A stretch of 6,298 nt of DNA from an uncultured Veillonella sp. (GTDB lineage: Bacteria > Bacillota > Negativicutes > Veillonellales > Veillonellaceae). Where the stretch lies: contig CALGLI010000354.1 of assembly GCA_937930265.1 (NCBI GenBank), positions 1 to 6,298 of the forward strand. The letters run 5' to 3'. The notes beneath the pieces were generated by a model that worked only from the letters and a program-made list of their open reading frames with translations, did no database searches and was not told the origin of the DNA. This document shows, piece by piece, positions 1 through 5,018 of the stretch (its first letter is position 1; every line of letters starts with the position of its first letter). The translations under genes and the position numbers were made by a program.

Positions 1-383
1 CGAAAATGTTATATGCTTACTCTGAAGCAACAGTACCTAAAATTACTGTTATCACTCGTAAAGCATATGGTGGATCTTACCTTGCAATGTGTTCCCAAGA
101 CTTAGGCGCAGATCAAGTGTATGCATGGCCTACATCTGAAATCGCTGTAATGGGACCTGCTGGTGCAGCTAATATCATTTTCAAACGCGATGAAGATAAA
201 GATGAAAAAACAGCAAAATACGTAGAAGAGTTCGCAACTCCATACAAAGCTGCTGAACGTGGATTCGTTGACGTAGTAATTGAACCTAAACATACTCGTC
301 CTGCTATCATCAACGCATTAGCAATGTTGGCAAGTAAACGCGAAACCCGTGCTCCGAAAAAACACGGTAATATCCCTCTATAA
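1..383 (+). CDS. mmdA: Methylmalonyl-CoA decarboxylase alpha subunit (carboxyltransferase), 3' end only
   Basis: This is the C-terminal 126 residues of a biotin-dependent carboxyltransferase; the gene runs off the left edge and the frame is already open at base 3. The family enzyme is about 510 residues, so roughly the last quarter is present. The subunit transfers the carboxyl group from (S)-methylmalonyl-CoA to the biotin on MmdC, in the cytoplasm at the membrane. Visible family blocks are KAYGGSYLAM, then LGADQVYAWPTSEIAVMGPAGAANI, shown here as the segments LGADQVYAWPTSEIAV and MGPAGAANI, and a C-terminal GFVDVVIEP segment ending in KKHGNIPL. These are typical of the decarboxylase and propionyl-CoA carboxylase beta-type carboxyltransferase fold. 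The assignment to methylmalonyl-CoA rather than another acyl-CoA rests on the downstream D-E-C-B gene order known from Veillonella. The gene is followed by an 80-base gap before mmdD. Confidence 0.93.
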   Translation, partial: KMLYAYSEATVPKITVITRKAYGGSYLAMCSQDLGADQVYAWPTSEIAVMGPAGAANIIFKRDEDKDEKTAKYVEEFATPYKAAERGFVDVVIEPKHTRPAIINALAMLASKRETRAPKKHGNIPL

Positions 384-463
384 AACATATACTAGAGGCA
401 TACTACACACTTTGCTTCTTGCATGATTCTACTATCATGGTTCTCTATTTATGAGGTGAAAGT

Positions 464-787
464 ATGACAGATAATCCGTGGCTAATTATGGCCATCAATA
501 TGACGATTGTATTCGCCGTTCTAATATTATTAGGCGTGCTTATGCATATTATTTATCTAGTAGATCCTACAAAAAAAAAGCCAGCTAAGGCTGAGGTAGC
601 AGAGGTATCTTCAGCCACAGCTCCTAGTGCGGTAACTACTACTAATCAGGATGAAGTGGTTGCAGCCATCGTGGCAGCAGTATGTGCAATGGGATACTCC
701 AAGTCACAAATTGCTTCCGTAAGACCGATTGTGAGCACAGGTTGGAAATTGGACGGTAGACTGCTAGGTAGGAATGTAACCAGATAG
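464..787 (+). CDS. mmdD: Methylmalonyl-CoA decarboxylase delta subunit (membrane anchor)
   Basis: This 107-residue protein matches the architecture of delta/gamma subunits of Na+-translocating decarboxylases. One N-terminal membrane segment (about residues 8-32, IMAINMTIVFAVLILLG) is followed by DPTKKKPAK, an Ala/Ser/Thr-rich linker (about 41-62) and a conserved C-terminal module (64-100, from EVVAAIVAAV to WKLDGRL). In the family this subunit holds the carboxyltransferase and the biotin carrier on the MmdB membrane pump. The ATG at 464 has a GAGGTG Shine-Dalgarno at 453-458, and no better start lies upstream. The C-terminal module is repeated as the separate downstream gene mmdE, with 25 of 37 residues identical. 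It is slightly shorter than the V. parvula delta subunit as I remember it (about 115 residues). Confidence 0.9.
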   Translation: MTDNPWLIMAINMTIVFAVLILLGVLMHIIYLVDPTKKKPAKAEVAEVSSATAPSAVTTTNQDEVVAAIVAAVCAMGYSKSQIASVRPIVSTGWKLDGRLLGRNVTR

Positions 788-803
788 TTTGGAGGAGAAC
801 TTA

Positions 804-968
804 ATGAATAAGACTACCAACGCACAAGCTGCAAACAAAGAAACAGAAGTTGTAGCAGCTATTGTCAGTGCTATCGTTGCTATGGGCTATTCGCAAAATC
901 AAATTGCATCCATTCGCCCAGTAGTGTCTAATTCTTGGCGACTAGCTAGTCGTTTACAGGCCCTATAA
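804..968 (+). CDS. mmdE: Methylmalonyl-CoA decarboxylase epsilon subunit, 54 aa
   Basis: This small gene encodes 54 residues, starting MNKTTNAQAANKETEVVAAI and ending SRLQAL before TAA at 966-968. Residues 15-51 match residues 64-100 of MmdD at 25 of 37 positions, including the shared blocks AMGYS, QIAS and RP. It therefore looks like the delta C-terminal module without the membrane anchor. The ATG at 804 sits 6 bases after a strong GGAGGAG at 791-797 and 16 bases after the mmdD stop, so co-translation with mmdD is likely. In V. parvula an epsilon subunit of about this size is a true component of the decarboxylase, thought to stabilise the complex (established knowledge). It is soluble by sequence, with no hydrophobic segment long enough to span a membrane. 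Confidence 0.92.
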   Translation: MNKTTNAQAANKETEVVAAIVSAIVAMGYSQNQIASIRPVVSNSWRLASRLQAL

Positions 969-1027
969 GCTAATCTAAGCTTATGAAAAAGATTCATTAC
1001 AAATAGGTAATTCAGGAGGAAGTTATA

Positions 1028-1408
1028 ATGAAAAAGTTCAATGTTACAGTAAACGGTACAGTTTATGAAGTAGAAGTTAATGAAGTTGGTGTTGCAGCTC
1101 CAGTAGCAGCTCCTAAAGCAGCAGCTCCAGCTCCTAAAGCAGCTCCAGCAGCAGCTCCAGCTCCAGCAGCGGCAGCAGCTCCAGTACCAGCAGGTGCAGA
1201 AACAGTAAAATGCCCAATGCCAGGTAAAATCTTATCCGTAGCAGTTACAGCTGGTCAAGCAGTTAAAAAAGGCGATCTTCTTTGTATCTTAGAAGCAATG
1301 AAAATGCAAAACGAAATCTATGCTCCACATGATGCAACAGTAGCTGAAGTTCGTGTAGCAGCTAACCAAACTGTAGCAACTGGTGATGCTTTAGTTGTAT
1401 TAGGCTAA
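1028..1408 (+). CDS. mmdC: Biotin carrier (gamma) subunit of methylmalonyl-CoA decarboxylase
   Basis: This 126-residue biotin carrier protein has three parts: a short N-terminal domain (1-22, MKKFNVTVNGTVYEVEVNEV), a flexible Ala/Pro/Lys linker (about 23-55) and a biotinyl/lipoyl domain (about 58-126). The biotinylation motif EAMKM places the biotin on Lys92, and CPMPGKI upstream of it is the usual start of the domain. The carrier takes the carboxyl group from MmdA and delivers it to the MmdB pump, where it is released as CO2. The start ATG is 7 bases after AGGAGGA (1014-1020). Codon use is strongly biased to GCA/GCT, CCA and AAA, as expected for an abundant protein. The linker is encoded by an imperfect GCAGCTCCA-type repeat. 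Length is close to the family norm. Confidence 0.95.
   Translation: MKKFNVTVNGTVYEVEVNEVGVAAPVAAPKAAAPAPKAAPAAAPAPAAAAAPVPAGAETVKCPMPGKILSVAVTAGQAVKKGDLLCILEAMKMQNEIYAPHDATVAEVRVAANQTVATGDALVVLG
1094..1192 (+). repeat. Low-complexity Ala/Pro linker repeat inside mmdC
   Basis: Imperfect tandem copies of GCAGCTCCA and GCTCCTAAAGCA-like units encode residues 23-55 of the biotin carrier, almost entirely Ala, Pro and Lys. Units are multiples of three bases, so gain or loss of copies would keep the frame and only change linker length. Such linkers are normal in biotin carrier subunits and let the biotin domain swing between active sites. Confidence 0.85.
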
Positions 1409-1459
1409 AAAACATACTGCTTAAACTAAACCCTTCTAGTATTTAAGGAGGAACTCCAT

Positions 1460-2575
1460 ATGGACGCTTTTCTTGTTGCACTCAACTCTGTTTGGGTGGA
1501 TAGTGGTTTTATTGGTTTCACATGGGGTCATGCTATCATGATCCTTGTGGGAATTATCTTATTGTATCTAGCTTTTGCGAAAGGCTTTGAACCTCTATTG
1601 TTGAGTCCAATTGCATTTGGATGTATTTTGGCGAATATTCCCAATAATGGTTTCCATGAAGGTGTTATGCACTTAATTGGTTTAGGGATTAAATATGAAA
1701 TCTTCCCACCTCTAATCTTCCTAGGGGTAGGAGCAATGACAGATTTTGGTCCCTTACTAGCTAATCCTAAAACATTATTATTAGGTGCAGCAGCTCAAGT
1801 AGGTGTATTCGTTGCTTTAGGTGGAGCGATGATGGTTGGGTTTACGGCTAAACAAGCCGCAGCTATCGGTATTATTGGCGGTGCTGATGGTCCAACATCT
1901 ATCTATCTTGCATCTAAATTAGCACCTGAATTATTAGGGGCAATCGCTGTAGCGGCATATTCCTATATGTCCTTAGTTCCATTAATTCAACCGCCGATTA
2001 TGAAGTTATTCACTACACAAAAAGATCGGGAAATTGTAATGGAACAATTACGTGAAGTAACACGTTTTGAGAAAGTTGTATTTCCAGTTGTAGCAACAAT
2101 TGCTATTTCCTTGTTATTACCACCGATTACATCTTTACTTGGCATGTTAATGCTTGGTAACTTGTTCCGTGAATCTGGTGTAACAGCTCGTTTAGCAGAC
2201 ACTTCTGAAAATGCATTGATCAATATCGTTACTATTTTCTTAGCTACTGGTACAGGTCTAACGATGACTGCTGATAGTTTCTTAAGCTTTGAGACTATTA
2301 AAATCATCGTATTAGGTTTAGTAGCTTTCATCGGTGGTACTGCTGGTGGTGTTATCTTCGGTAAACTAATGAGTCTATTAGATGGAGGTAAGACAAATCC
2401 ATTGATTGGTTCTGCTGGTGTTTCCGCGGTACCAATGGCTGCACGTGTATCGCAAGTAGTAGGGGCTGAGGCTAATCCTTCGAACTTCCTATTGATGCAT
2501 GCCATGGGACCTAATGTGGCAGGGGTAATTGGAACGGCTGTAGCGGCTGGTACAATGCTTGCTATGATGAAATGA
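1460..2575 (+). CDS. mmdB: Na+-pumping methylmalonyl-CoA decarboxylase beta subunit
   Basis: This 371-residue, very hydrophobic protein is the integral membrane carboxybiotin decarboxylase that couples decarboxylation to Na+ export. Family signatures are present in order: PPLIFLGVGAMTDFGPLLANP (near 83-103), GIIGGADGPTSI (137-148), NPLIGSAGVSAVPMAARV (313-330) and MGPNVAGVIGTA (349-360). By family knowledge, residues D203, N373, G377, S382 and R389 of the Klebsiella oxaloacetate decarboxylase beta subunit matter for Na+ binding and catalysis. Here D143, N313, G317, S322 and R329 fall at the same relative spacing, with a constant offset of 60, so the pump appears intact. The ATG at 1460 follows AAGGAGG at 1445-1451. 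Length agrees with V. parvula MmdB (about 373). It is the last gene of the mmd cluster; I see no strong terminator directly after it. Confidence 0.95.
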   Translation: MDAFLVALNSVWVDSGFIGFTWGHAIMILVGIILLYLAFAKGFEPLLLSPIAFGCILANIPNNGFHEGVMHLIGLGIKYEIFPPLIFLGVGAMTDFGPLLANPKTLLLGAAAQVGVFVALGGAMMVGFTAKQAAAIGIIGGADGPTSIYLASKLAPELLGAIAVAAYSYMSLVPLIQPPIMKLFTTQKDREIVMEQLREVTRFEKVVFPVVATIAISLLLPPITSLLGMLMLGNLFRESGVTARLADTSENALINIVTIFLATGTGLTMTADSFLSFETIKIIVLGLVAFIGGTAGGVIFGKLMSLLDGGKTNPLIGSAGVSAVPMAARVSQVVGAEANPSNFLLMHAMGPNVAGVIGTAVAAGTMLAMMK

Positions 2576-2670
2576 TTGTTATAATATCGAGGTAAAATCA
2601 AGCATCTTATCTAGGTATTAATAAATTCATCAATAACTAAATTGGTACTATAGTTGTACCTATGGTAGTT

Positions 2671-2785
2671 AGAAGCGCAACACAAAACACTTAAACTTTT
2701 TTCACTTGTTATATTTTTATGAGGTGACGACTATGATATTATCAGATGAAGCTAAGGTTTTTGCATGTATTTGTGTTGCGCTTTT
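2671..2785 (+). promoter_or_regulatory. Long-range inverted repeat bracketing a start site, possible attenuator
   Basis: AAGCGCAACACAAA at 2673-2686 is the exact reverse complement of TTTGTGTTGCGCTT at 2770-2783. One G-U and one A-U pair (2671-2672 with 2784-2785) can extend it to 16 pairs. The right arm runs into a T-rich tract at 2782-2793 broken by one A. The 83-base loop contains the Shine-Dalgarno (2721-2726) and ATG (2733) of the small membrane-protein gene, and the right arm lies in its codons 13-17. If the stem forms in RNA it resembles an intrinsic terminator with a large loop. A ribosome starting at 2733 would cover the right arm and prevent it. The complementarity is seen directly; the regulatory role is inference. 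Confidence 0.5.
2721..2735 (+). promoter_or_regulatory. Ribosome binding site fixing the ATG at 2733
   Basis: GAGGTG at 2721-2726 lies 6 bases before the ATG at 2733. This favours that start over the in-frame TTG at 2706, which has no purine-rich sequence in front and would add nine residues (MLYFYEVTT). Confidence 0.8.
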
Positions 2786-2996
2786 TATTTTTACAATCAC
2801 TGCACTCCTTTTAGGTGAAAAACGGAAAGCACTTTGGTTTCAAAAGCGCAAAACCTATAGTTTCTTCTTACGACGCGGTATGTTGGGAGAGTTTCTTCAC
2901 TTTGGGTATCCCGCAACAGTAGAGGGATATGGAGTGACAGCGATTATGTTATTTCTCATAAGTCTTTCTTCCTACTTTATATGCACGTATTTTTAA
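2733..2996 (+). CDS. Small membrane protein of unknown function, 87 aa
   Basis: I do not recognise this protein as a named family. It has 87 residues with two hydrophobic segments, about 8-27 (KVFACICVALFIFTITALLL) and about 66-86 (near the C-terminus, IMLFLISLSSYFI). They are separated by a loop rich in basic residues (K30 R31 K32, K38 R39 K40, R47 R48). By the positive-inside rule the loop faces the cytoplasm, giving a hairpin with both ends outside. Three cysteines (12, 14, 84) lie in or near the membrane. The gene is 157 bases after mmdB and 51 bases before the DASS transporter, in the same orientation, so it may be an accessory subunit or regulator of that transporter, or simply co-transcribed. 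Its start lies in the loop of the inverted repeat at 2671-2785. The clear Shine-Dalgarno and membrane-protein composition support a real gene. Confidence 0.75.
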   Translation: MILSDEAKVFACICVALFIFTITALLLGEKRKALWFQKRKTYSFFLRRGMLGEFLHFGYPATVEGYGVTAIMLFLISLSSYFICTYF

Positions 2997-3047
2997 TGTG
3001 TATCAAGGCTGAAGAGAAATATTTGCTTTGGAAGGAGTTGATTCTTT

Positions 3048-4343
3048 ATGGATCCGGCTGTACAAACCTTAGTTGTCCTTGGTATAATGGCAATATTATT
3101 TGTTACTGAAATTATTCCATTGGCTATTACTTCCATCGGTGGTGCTATGGCACTTGGCTTATTAGGTGTAATCCCTATGAAACAAGTATTTAGTGGTCTA
3201 TCCGATAGCACAGTTGTTTTATTTGCAGGTATGTTCGTAATTGGTGCGGCTTTATTTCACACTGGATTAGCACAAAAAATAGGTATTTCCGTTGTTAATC
3301 GTGCTGGTAAAAGTGAAAATGGTCTTATGATTGCTTTAATGCTGGTTACAGCTTTGATGTCTTCTGTATTATCGAATACTGGTACAGCAGCAGCTTTATT
3401 ACCAGTTGTTATTGGTATTTGTGCATCAGCTAAGATTCCAGCTTCCCGTCAATTAATGCCTATGGCCTTTGCAGCAGGGATTGGTGGTATCATCACACTA
3501 GTGGGTACACCTCCTAATATCATTATTAATGGTGCATTAGGTCAAGCTAAATTACCTCAATTTGGTTTCTTTGAATTTGCATGGATTGGTGTTCCTTTAA
3601 CAATTGCATTCATGATTTACATGGTTACTATTGGTAAATTTTTCTTGCCAAAACATGATGGTAATGCGGATGCTGAAGTAGAACAAGAAGTGGATGCTAG
3701 TGAAATTTCTAATGATCCTAAAAAAATGTGGTACTCTGGTATTATTCTTTTAGGTGTAGTATTATTCATGGCATTATCTAGCACTTTGAAAAAAATGGGC
3801 ATCAATATTCCATTACACTTGGCGGCAATTATCGGCGCTGTATTAGCAGTTCTAACTGGTTGTTTAAAAGAAAAACAAGCATACCAATCCATTGACTGGG
3901 TAACAATTTTCTTATTTGCAGGTATGATGCCAGTAGCGGCAGGTATGAATGATTCTGGTGCTGGTAAATTGATTGCTAATGCAGTAGTAGGTGTTATGGG
4001 GGATAATCCAAGTCCTTACTTTGCGACAGCTGTTTTATTTATCTTATCTTGTGTATTAACACAATTTATGTCCAATACAGCATCTTGTGCATTGTTGGCA
4101 CCAATTGGTATTTCCATTGCTCAAGCGATGGGGGCAAGCCCTCACGCAGTACTTATGGCGATTGGCGTTGCTGCATCTTGTGCATTCGCTACACCAGTAG
4201 GTACACCACCTAATACAATCGTATTAACACCTGGTAATTACAAATTTATGGACTATGTGAAAGCGGGTACTCCATTGATTTTGGTATGCTTCGTTGTAAG
4301 TCTTATCGTGATTCCAATGGTATGGCCTTTCAATATGCCATAA
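3048..4343 (+). CDS. DASS/SLC13-family Na+-coupled anion (probably dicarboxylate) transporter
   Basis: This 431-residue multi-span membrane protein shows the two-fold internal repeat of the divalent anion:Na+ symporter family. Each half carries an SNT motif (109-111 in LSNTGTAAALLP and 342-344 in MSNTASCALLAP) and a VGTPPN motif (152-157 and 384-389). In the structurally known member VcINDY, the SNT loops form the substrate and Na+ sites. A charged hydrophilic stretch (about 201-227) separates the two halves. Substrates in the family include succinate, fumarate, malate, citrate and sulfate; sequence alone does not decide. The mmd genes nearby make a C4-dicarboxylate plausible (inference). The ATG at 3048 follows AAGGAG at 3032-3037. 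The gene ends 49 bases before a strong terminator, so it is probably the last gene of its transcript. The length is typical for bacterial DASS proteins. Confidence 0.88.
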   Translation: MDPAVQTLVVLGIMAILFVTEIIPLAITSIGGAMALGLLGVIPMKQVFSGLSDSTVVLFAGMFVIGAALFHTGLAQKIGISVVNRAGKSENGLMIALMLVTALMSSVLSNTGTAAALLPVVIGICASAKIPASRQLMPMAFAAGIGGIITLVGTPPNIIINGALGQAKLPQFGFFEFAWIGVPLTIAFMIYMVTIGKFFLPKHDGNADAEVEQEVDASEISNDPKKMWYSGIILLGVVLFMALSSTLKKMGINIPLHLAAIIGAVLAVLTGCLKEKQAYQSIDWVTIFLFAGMMPVAAGMNDSGAGKLIANAVVGVMGDNPSPYFATAVLFILSCVLTQFMSNTASCALLAPIGISIAQAMGASPHAVLMAIGVAASCAFATPVGTPPNTIVLTPGNYKFMDYVKAGTPLILVCFVVSLIVIPMVWPFNMP

Positions 4344-4392
4344 ACTAATATACGTTACTTAGGTATACAATACAATTACATAGGTAATAGAT

Positions 4393-4442
4393 AAGGACTG
4401 ACTCAGAATCTCGTACACTGGATTCTGTAGTCAGTCCTTTTT
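4393..4442 (+). terminator. Rho-independent terminator after the DASS transporter gene
   Basis: AAGGACTGACT plus CAGAATC (4393-4410) pairs with GATTCTG plus AGTCAGTCCTT (4421-4439), leaving one bulged T at 4428 and a 10-base loop. The 18-pair stem is followed by a run of five T (4438-4442). It lies 49 bases after the transporter stop codon and should end the transcript that includes that gene. The opposite strand lacks a matching T run, so it appears to act in one direction only. Confidence 0.93.
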
Positions 4443-4443
4443 G

Positions 4444-4511
4444 GGCTCTTTATTAAGTTTTTGGGGCCGTAATTAATGGCTCTTTGTCAAGTTTTGGGGA
4501 CAGCAGTTAAT
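4444..4511. repeat. Two tandem 34-base repeats, possible insertion-sequence ends
   Basis: Unit 1 (4444-4477) and unit 2 (4478-4511) both begin GGCTCTTT, continue with an AAGTTTT then GGGG core and end TTAAT; about 28 of 35 aligned positions agree with two one-base gaps. They abut exactly, head to tail. The GGCTCTT start recalls, from memory, the terminal inverted repeats of ISL3-family insertion sequences. No transposase and no oppositely oriented copy is in the window, so these would be solo ends or remnants. Alternatively they are a local duplication of unrelated origin. Confidence 0.55.
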
Positions 4512-4728
4512 CTATTCAGTTTCTTTCATATAAGAACTGTATAAAAATGTAAATATAATGAAATAATAGGAAACATCAGTGAGGACAGTGTAAAATATTT
4601 TGTGTAAATATGATTAGTTAGTATTGAAAAAGAACTAAAGCTATTTAAGAATTAAGTGTATAATAAAAAGTACACATAAATAAGAAAGTAATGAATTGTA
4701 TACGTATATTAGATTATAGGGAAAGTTC

Positions 4729-4755
4729 TACAATATTTTTGTATAAAATATTGTA
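4729..4755. repeat. Perfect AT-rich inverted repeat, 11-base arms
   Basis: TACAATATTTT (4729-4739) and AAAATATTGTA (4745-4755) are exact reverse complements around a 5-base loop (TGTAT). Part of the motif, AATATTGTAG-like, recurs at 4808-4817. It lies just before a promoter-like box, so it could be a regulator binding site. It lacks the GC-rich stem expected of a terminator. Confidence 0.5.
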
Positions 4756-4778
4756 TTATGTCGAGAATTTGATTCTAT

Positions 4779-4796
4779 TTAGGTGTATAATAGTAT
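4779..4796 (+). promoter_or_regulatory. Candidate -10 region of a promoter upstream of alr
   Basis: A consensus TATAAT at 4786-4791 lies in TTAGGTGTATAATA (4779-4792). The same 14-base box with one change occurs at 4652-4665. A good -35 at 16-18 bases is missing for TATAAT. TTGATT at 4769-4774 is 16 bases from TAGTAT at 4791-4796, an alternative -10. Initiation here would give alr a leader of about 215 bases. This is a weak prediction. Confidence 0.35.
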
Positions 4797-4815
4797 GGTA
4801 AATCTAGAATATTGT

Positions 4816-4897
4816 AGTGGAGGAAGTCATTCCTAGTCGTCTATGGTTGTCTATAGGTACTCGTTGCGTTCTATAGCTAAATGATACCTGATTCTTT
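4816..4897 (+). promoter_or_regulatory. Possible structured leader or repeated operator upstream of alr
   Basis: AGGAA-GTCA-TTCCT (4821-4834) can form a small hairpin. CTATGG at 4841 and CTATAG at 4851 and 4871 start at 10- and 20-base spacings. The middle CTATAG can pair with either neighbour, giving mutually exclusive hairpins, and AGGTA (4855-4859) can pair with TACCT (4885-4889). I recognise no known riboswitch or T-box consensus here. The pattern could instead be DNA operator repeats one and two helical turns apart. Confidence 0.3.
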
Positions 4898-4931
4898 TGT
4901 AGATGATACATTAGTCATGCAAATAATGATT

Positions 4932-4954
4932 TATAATAGTTAAGAACTATTATA
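4932..4954. promoter_or_regulatory. Perfect inverted repeat overlapping a TATAAT box before alr
   Basis: TATAATAGTT (4932-4941) and AACTATTATA (4945-4954) are exact reverse complements around AAG. The left arm begins with TATAAT, a perfect -10 hexamer, but only a poor -35 (TTAGTC at 4911-4916, 15-base spacer) precedes it. A second small palindrome, ACTAATTTAGT, follows at 4954-4964. The position 62 bases before the alr start suits an operator overlapping a promoter, but this is inference. Confidence 0.4.
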
Positions 4955-5004
4955 CTAATTTAGTACATAGTAGTTAATATTAGGGTTTATATACTAACAA
5001 TAAG

Positions 5005-5018
5005 AAGGTGAATGTGTG
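5005..5018 (+). promoter_or_regulatory. Ribosome binding site fixing the GTG start of alr
   Basis: AAGGTG at 5005-5010 is 5 bases before the GTG at 5016. An in-frame TAA at 5001-5003 closes the frame upstream, so no earlier start is possible. The ATG at 5012 is in another frame. Confidence 0.8.

Larger units (their letters stand above)
4344..5015. other. 672-base AT-rich gene-free stretch between transporter and racemase
   Basis: No reading frame here looks like a gene on either strand. From left to right it holds an intrinsic terminator (4393-4442), two tandem 34-base repeats (4444-4511), an extremely AT-rich tract without recognisable content (about 4512-4728), an AT-rich perfect hairpin (4729-4755), two near-identical -10-like boxes (4652-4665 and 4779-4792), a segment of repeated CTATRG hexamers with possible hairpins (4816-4897) and a perfect inverted repeat (4932-4954) before the alr start. 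It is unusually long for a bacterial intergenic region and may contain remnants of a mobile element or an unannotated RNA; neither is proven. Confidence 0.7.

Noticed and set aside
102..388. Two overlapping minus-strand open frames opposite mmdA
   Set aside because: Both lie entirely over the well-supported mmdA C-terminus and resemble no protein family.
422..439. CATGAT-TCTACT-ATCATG inverted repeat between mmdA and mmdD
   Set aside because: Six-base arms with no T run and no other support; may be chance or a minor RNA hairpin.
982..1005. Short ATG frame (MKKIHYK) just before mmdC
   Set aside because: Only seven codons with no ribosome binding site; its resemblance to the MKK start of MmdC is probably coincidence.
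1987..2601. 204-codon open frame on the minus strand opposite mmdB
   Set aside because: It mirrors the strongly coding mmdB, has no plausible Shine-Dalgarno or domain, and its composition is that expected from an antisense frame.
2644..2660. GGTAC-TATAGTT-GTACC hairpin after mmdB as a terminator
   Set aside because: The stem is only five pairs and the nearest T run is more than 30 bases further on.
2706..2732. TTG start adding nine residues to the small membrane protein
   Set aside because: No Shine-Dalgarno precedes it, while the ATG at 2733 has GAGGTG at ideal distance.
4790..5015. T-box or known metabolite riboswitch upstream of alr
   Set aside because: No T-box core sequence or other riboswitch consensus could be found by eye.
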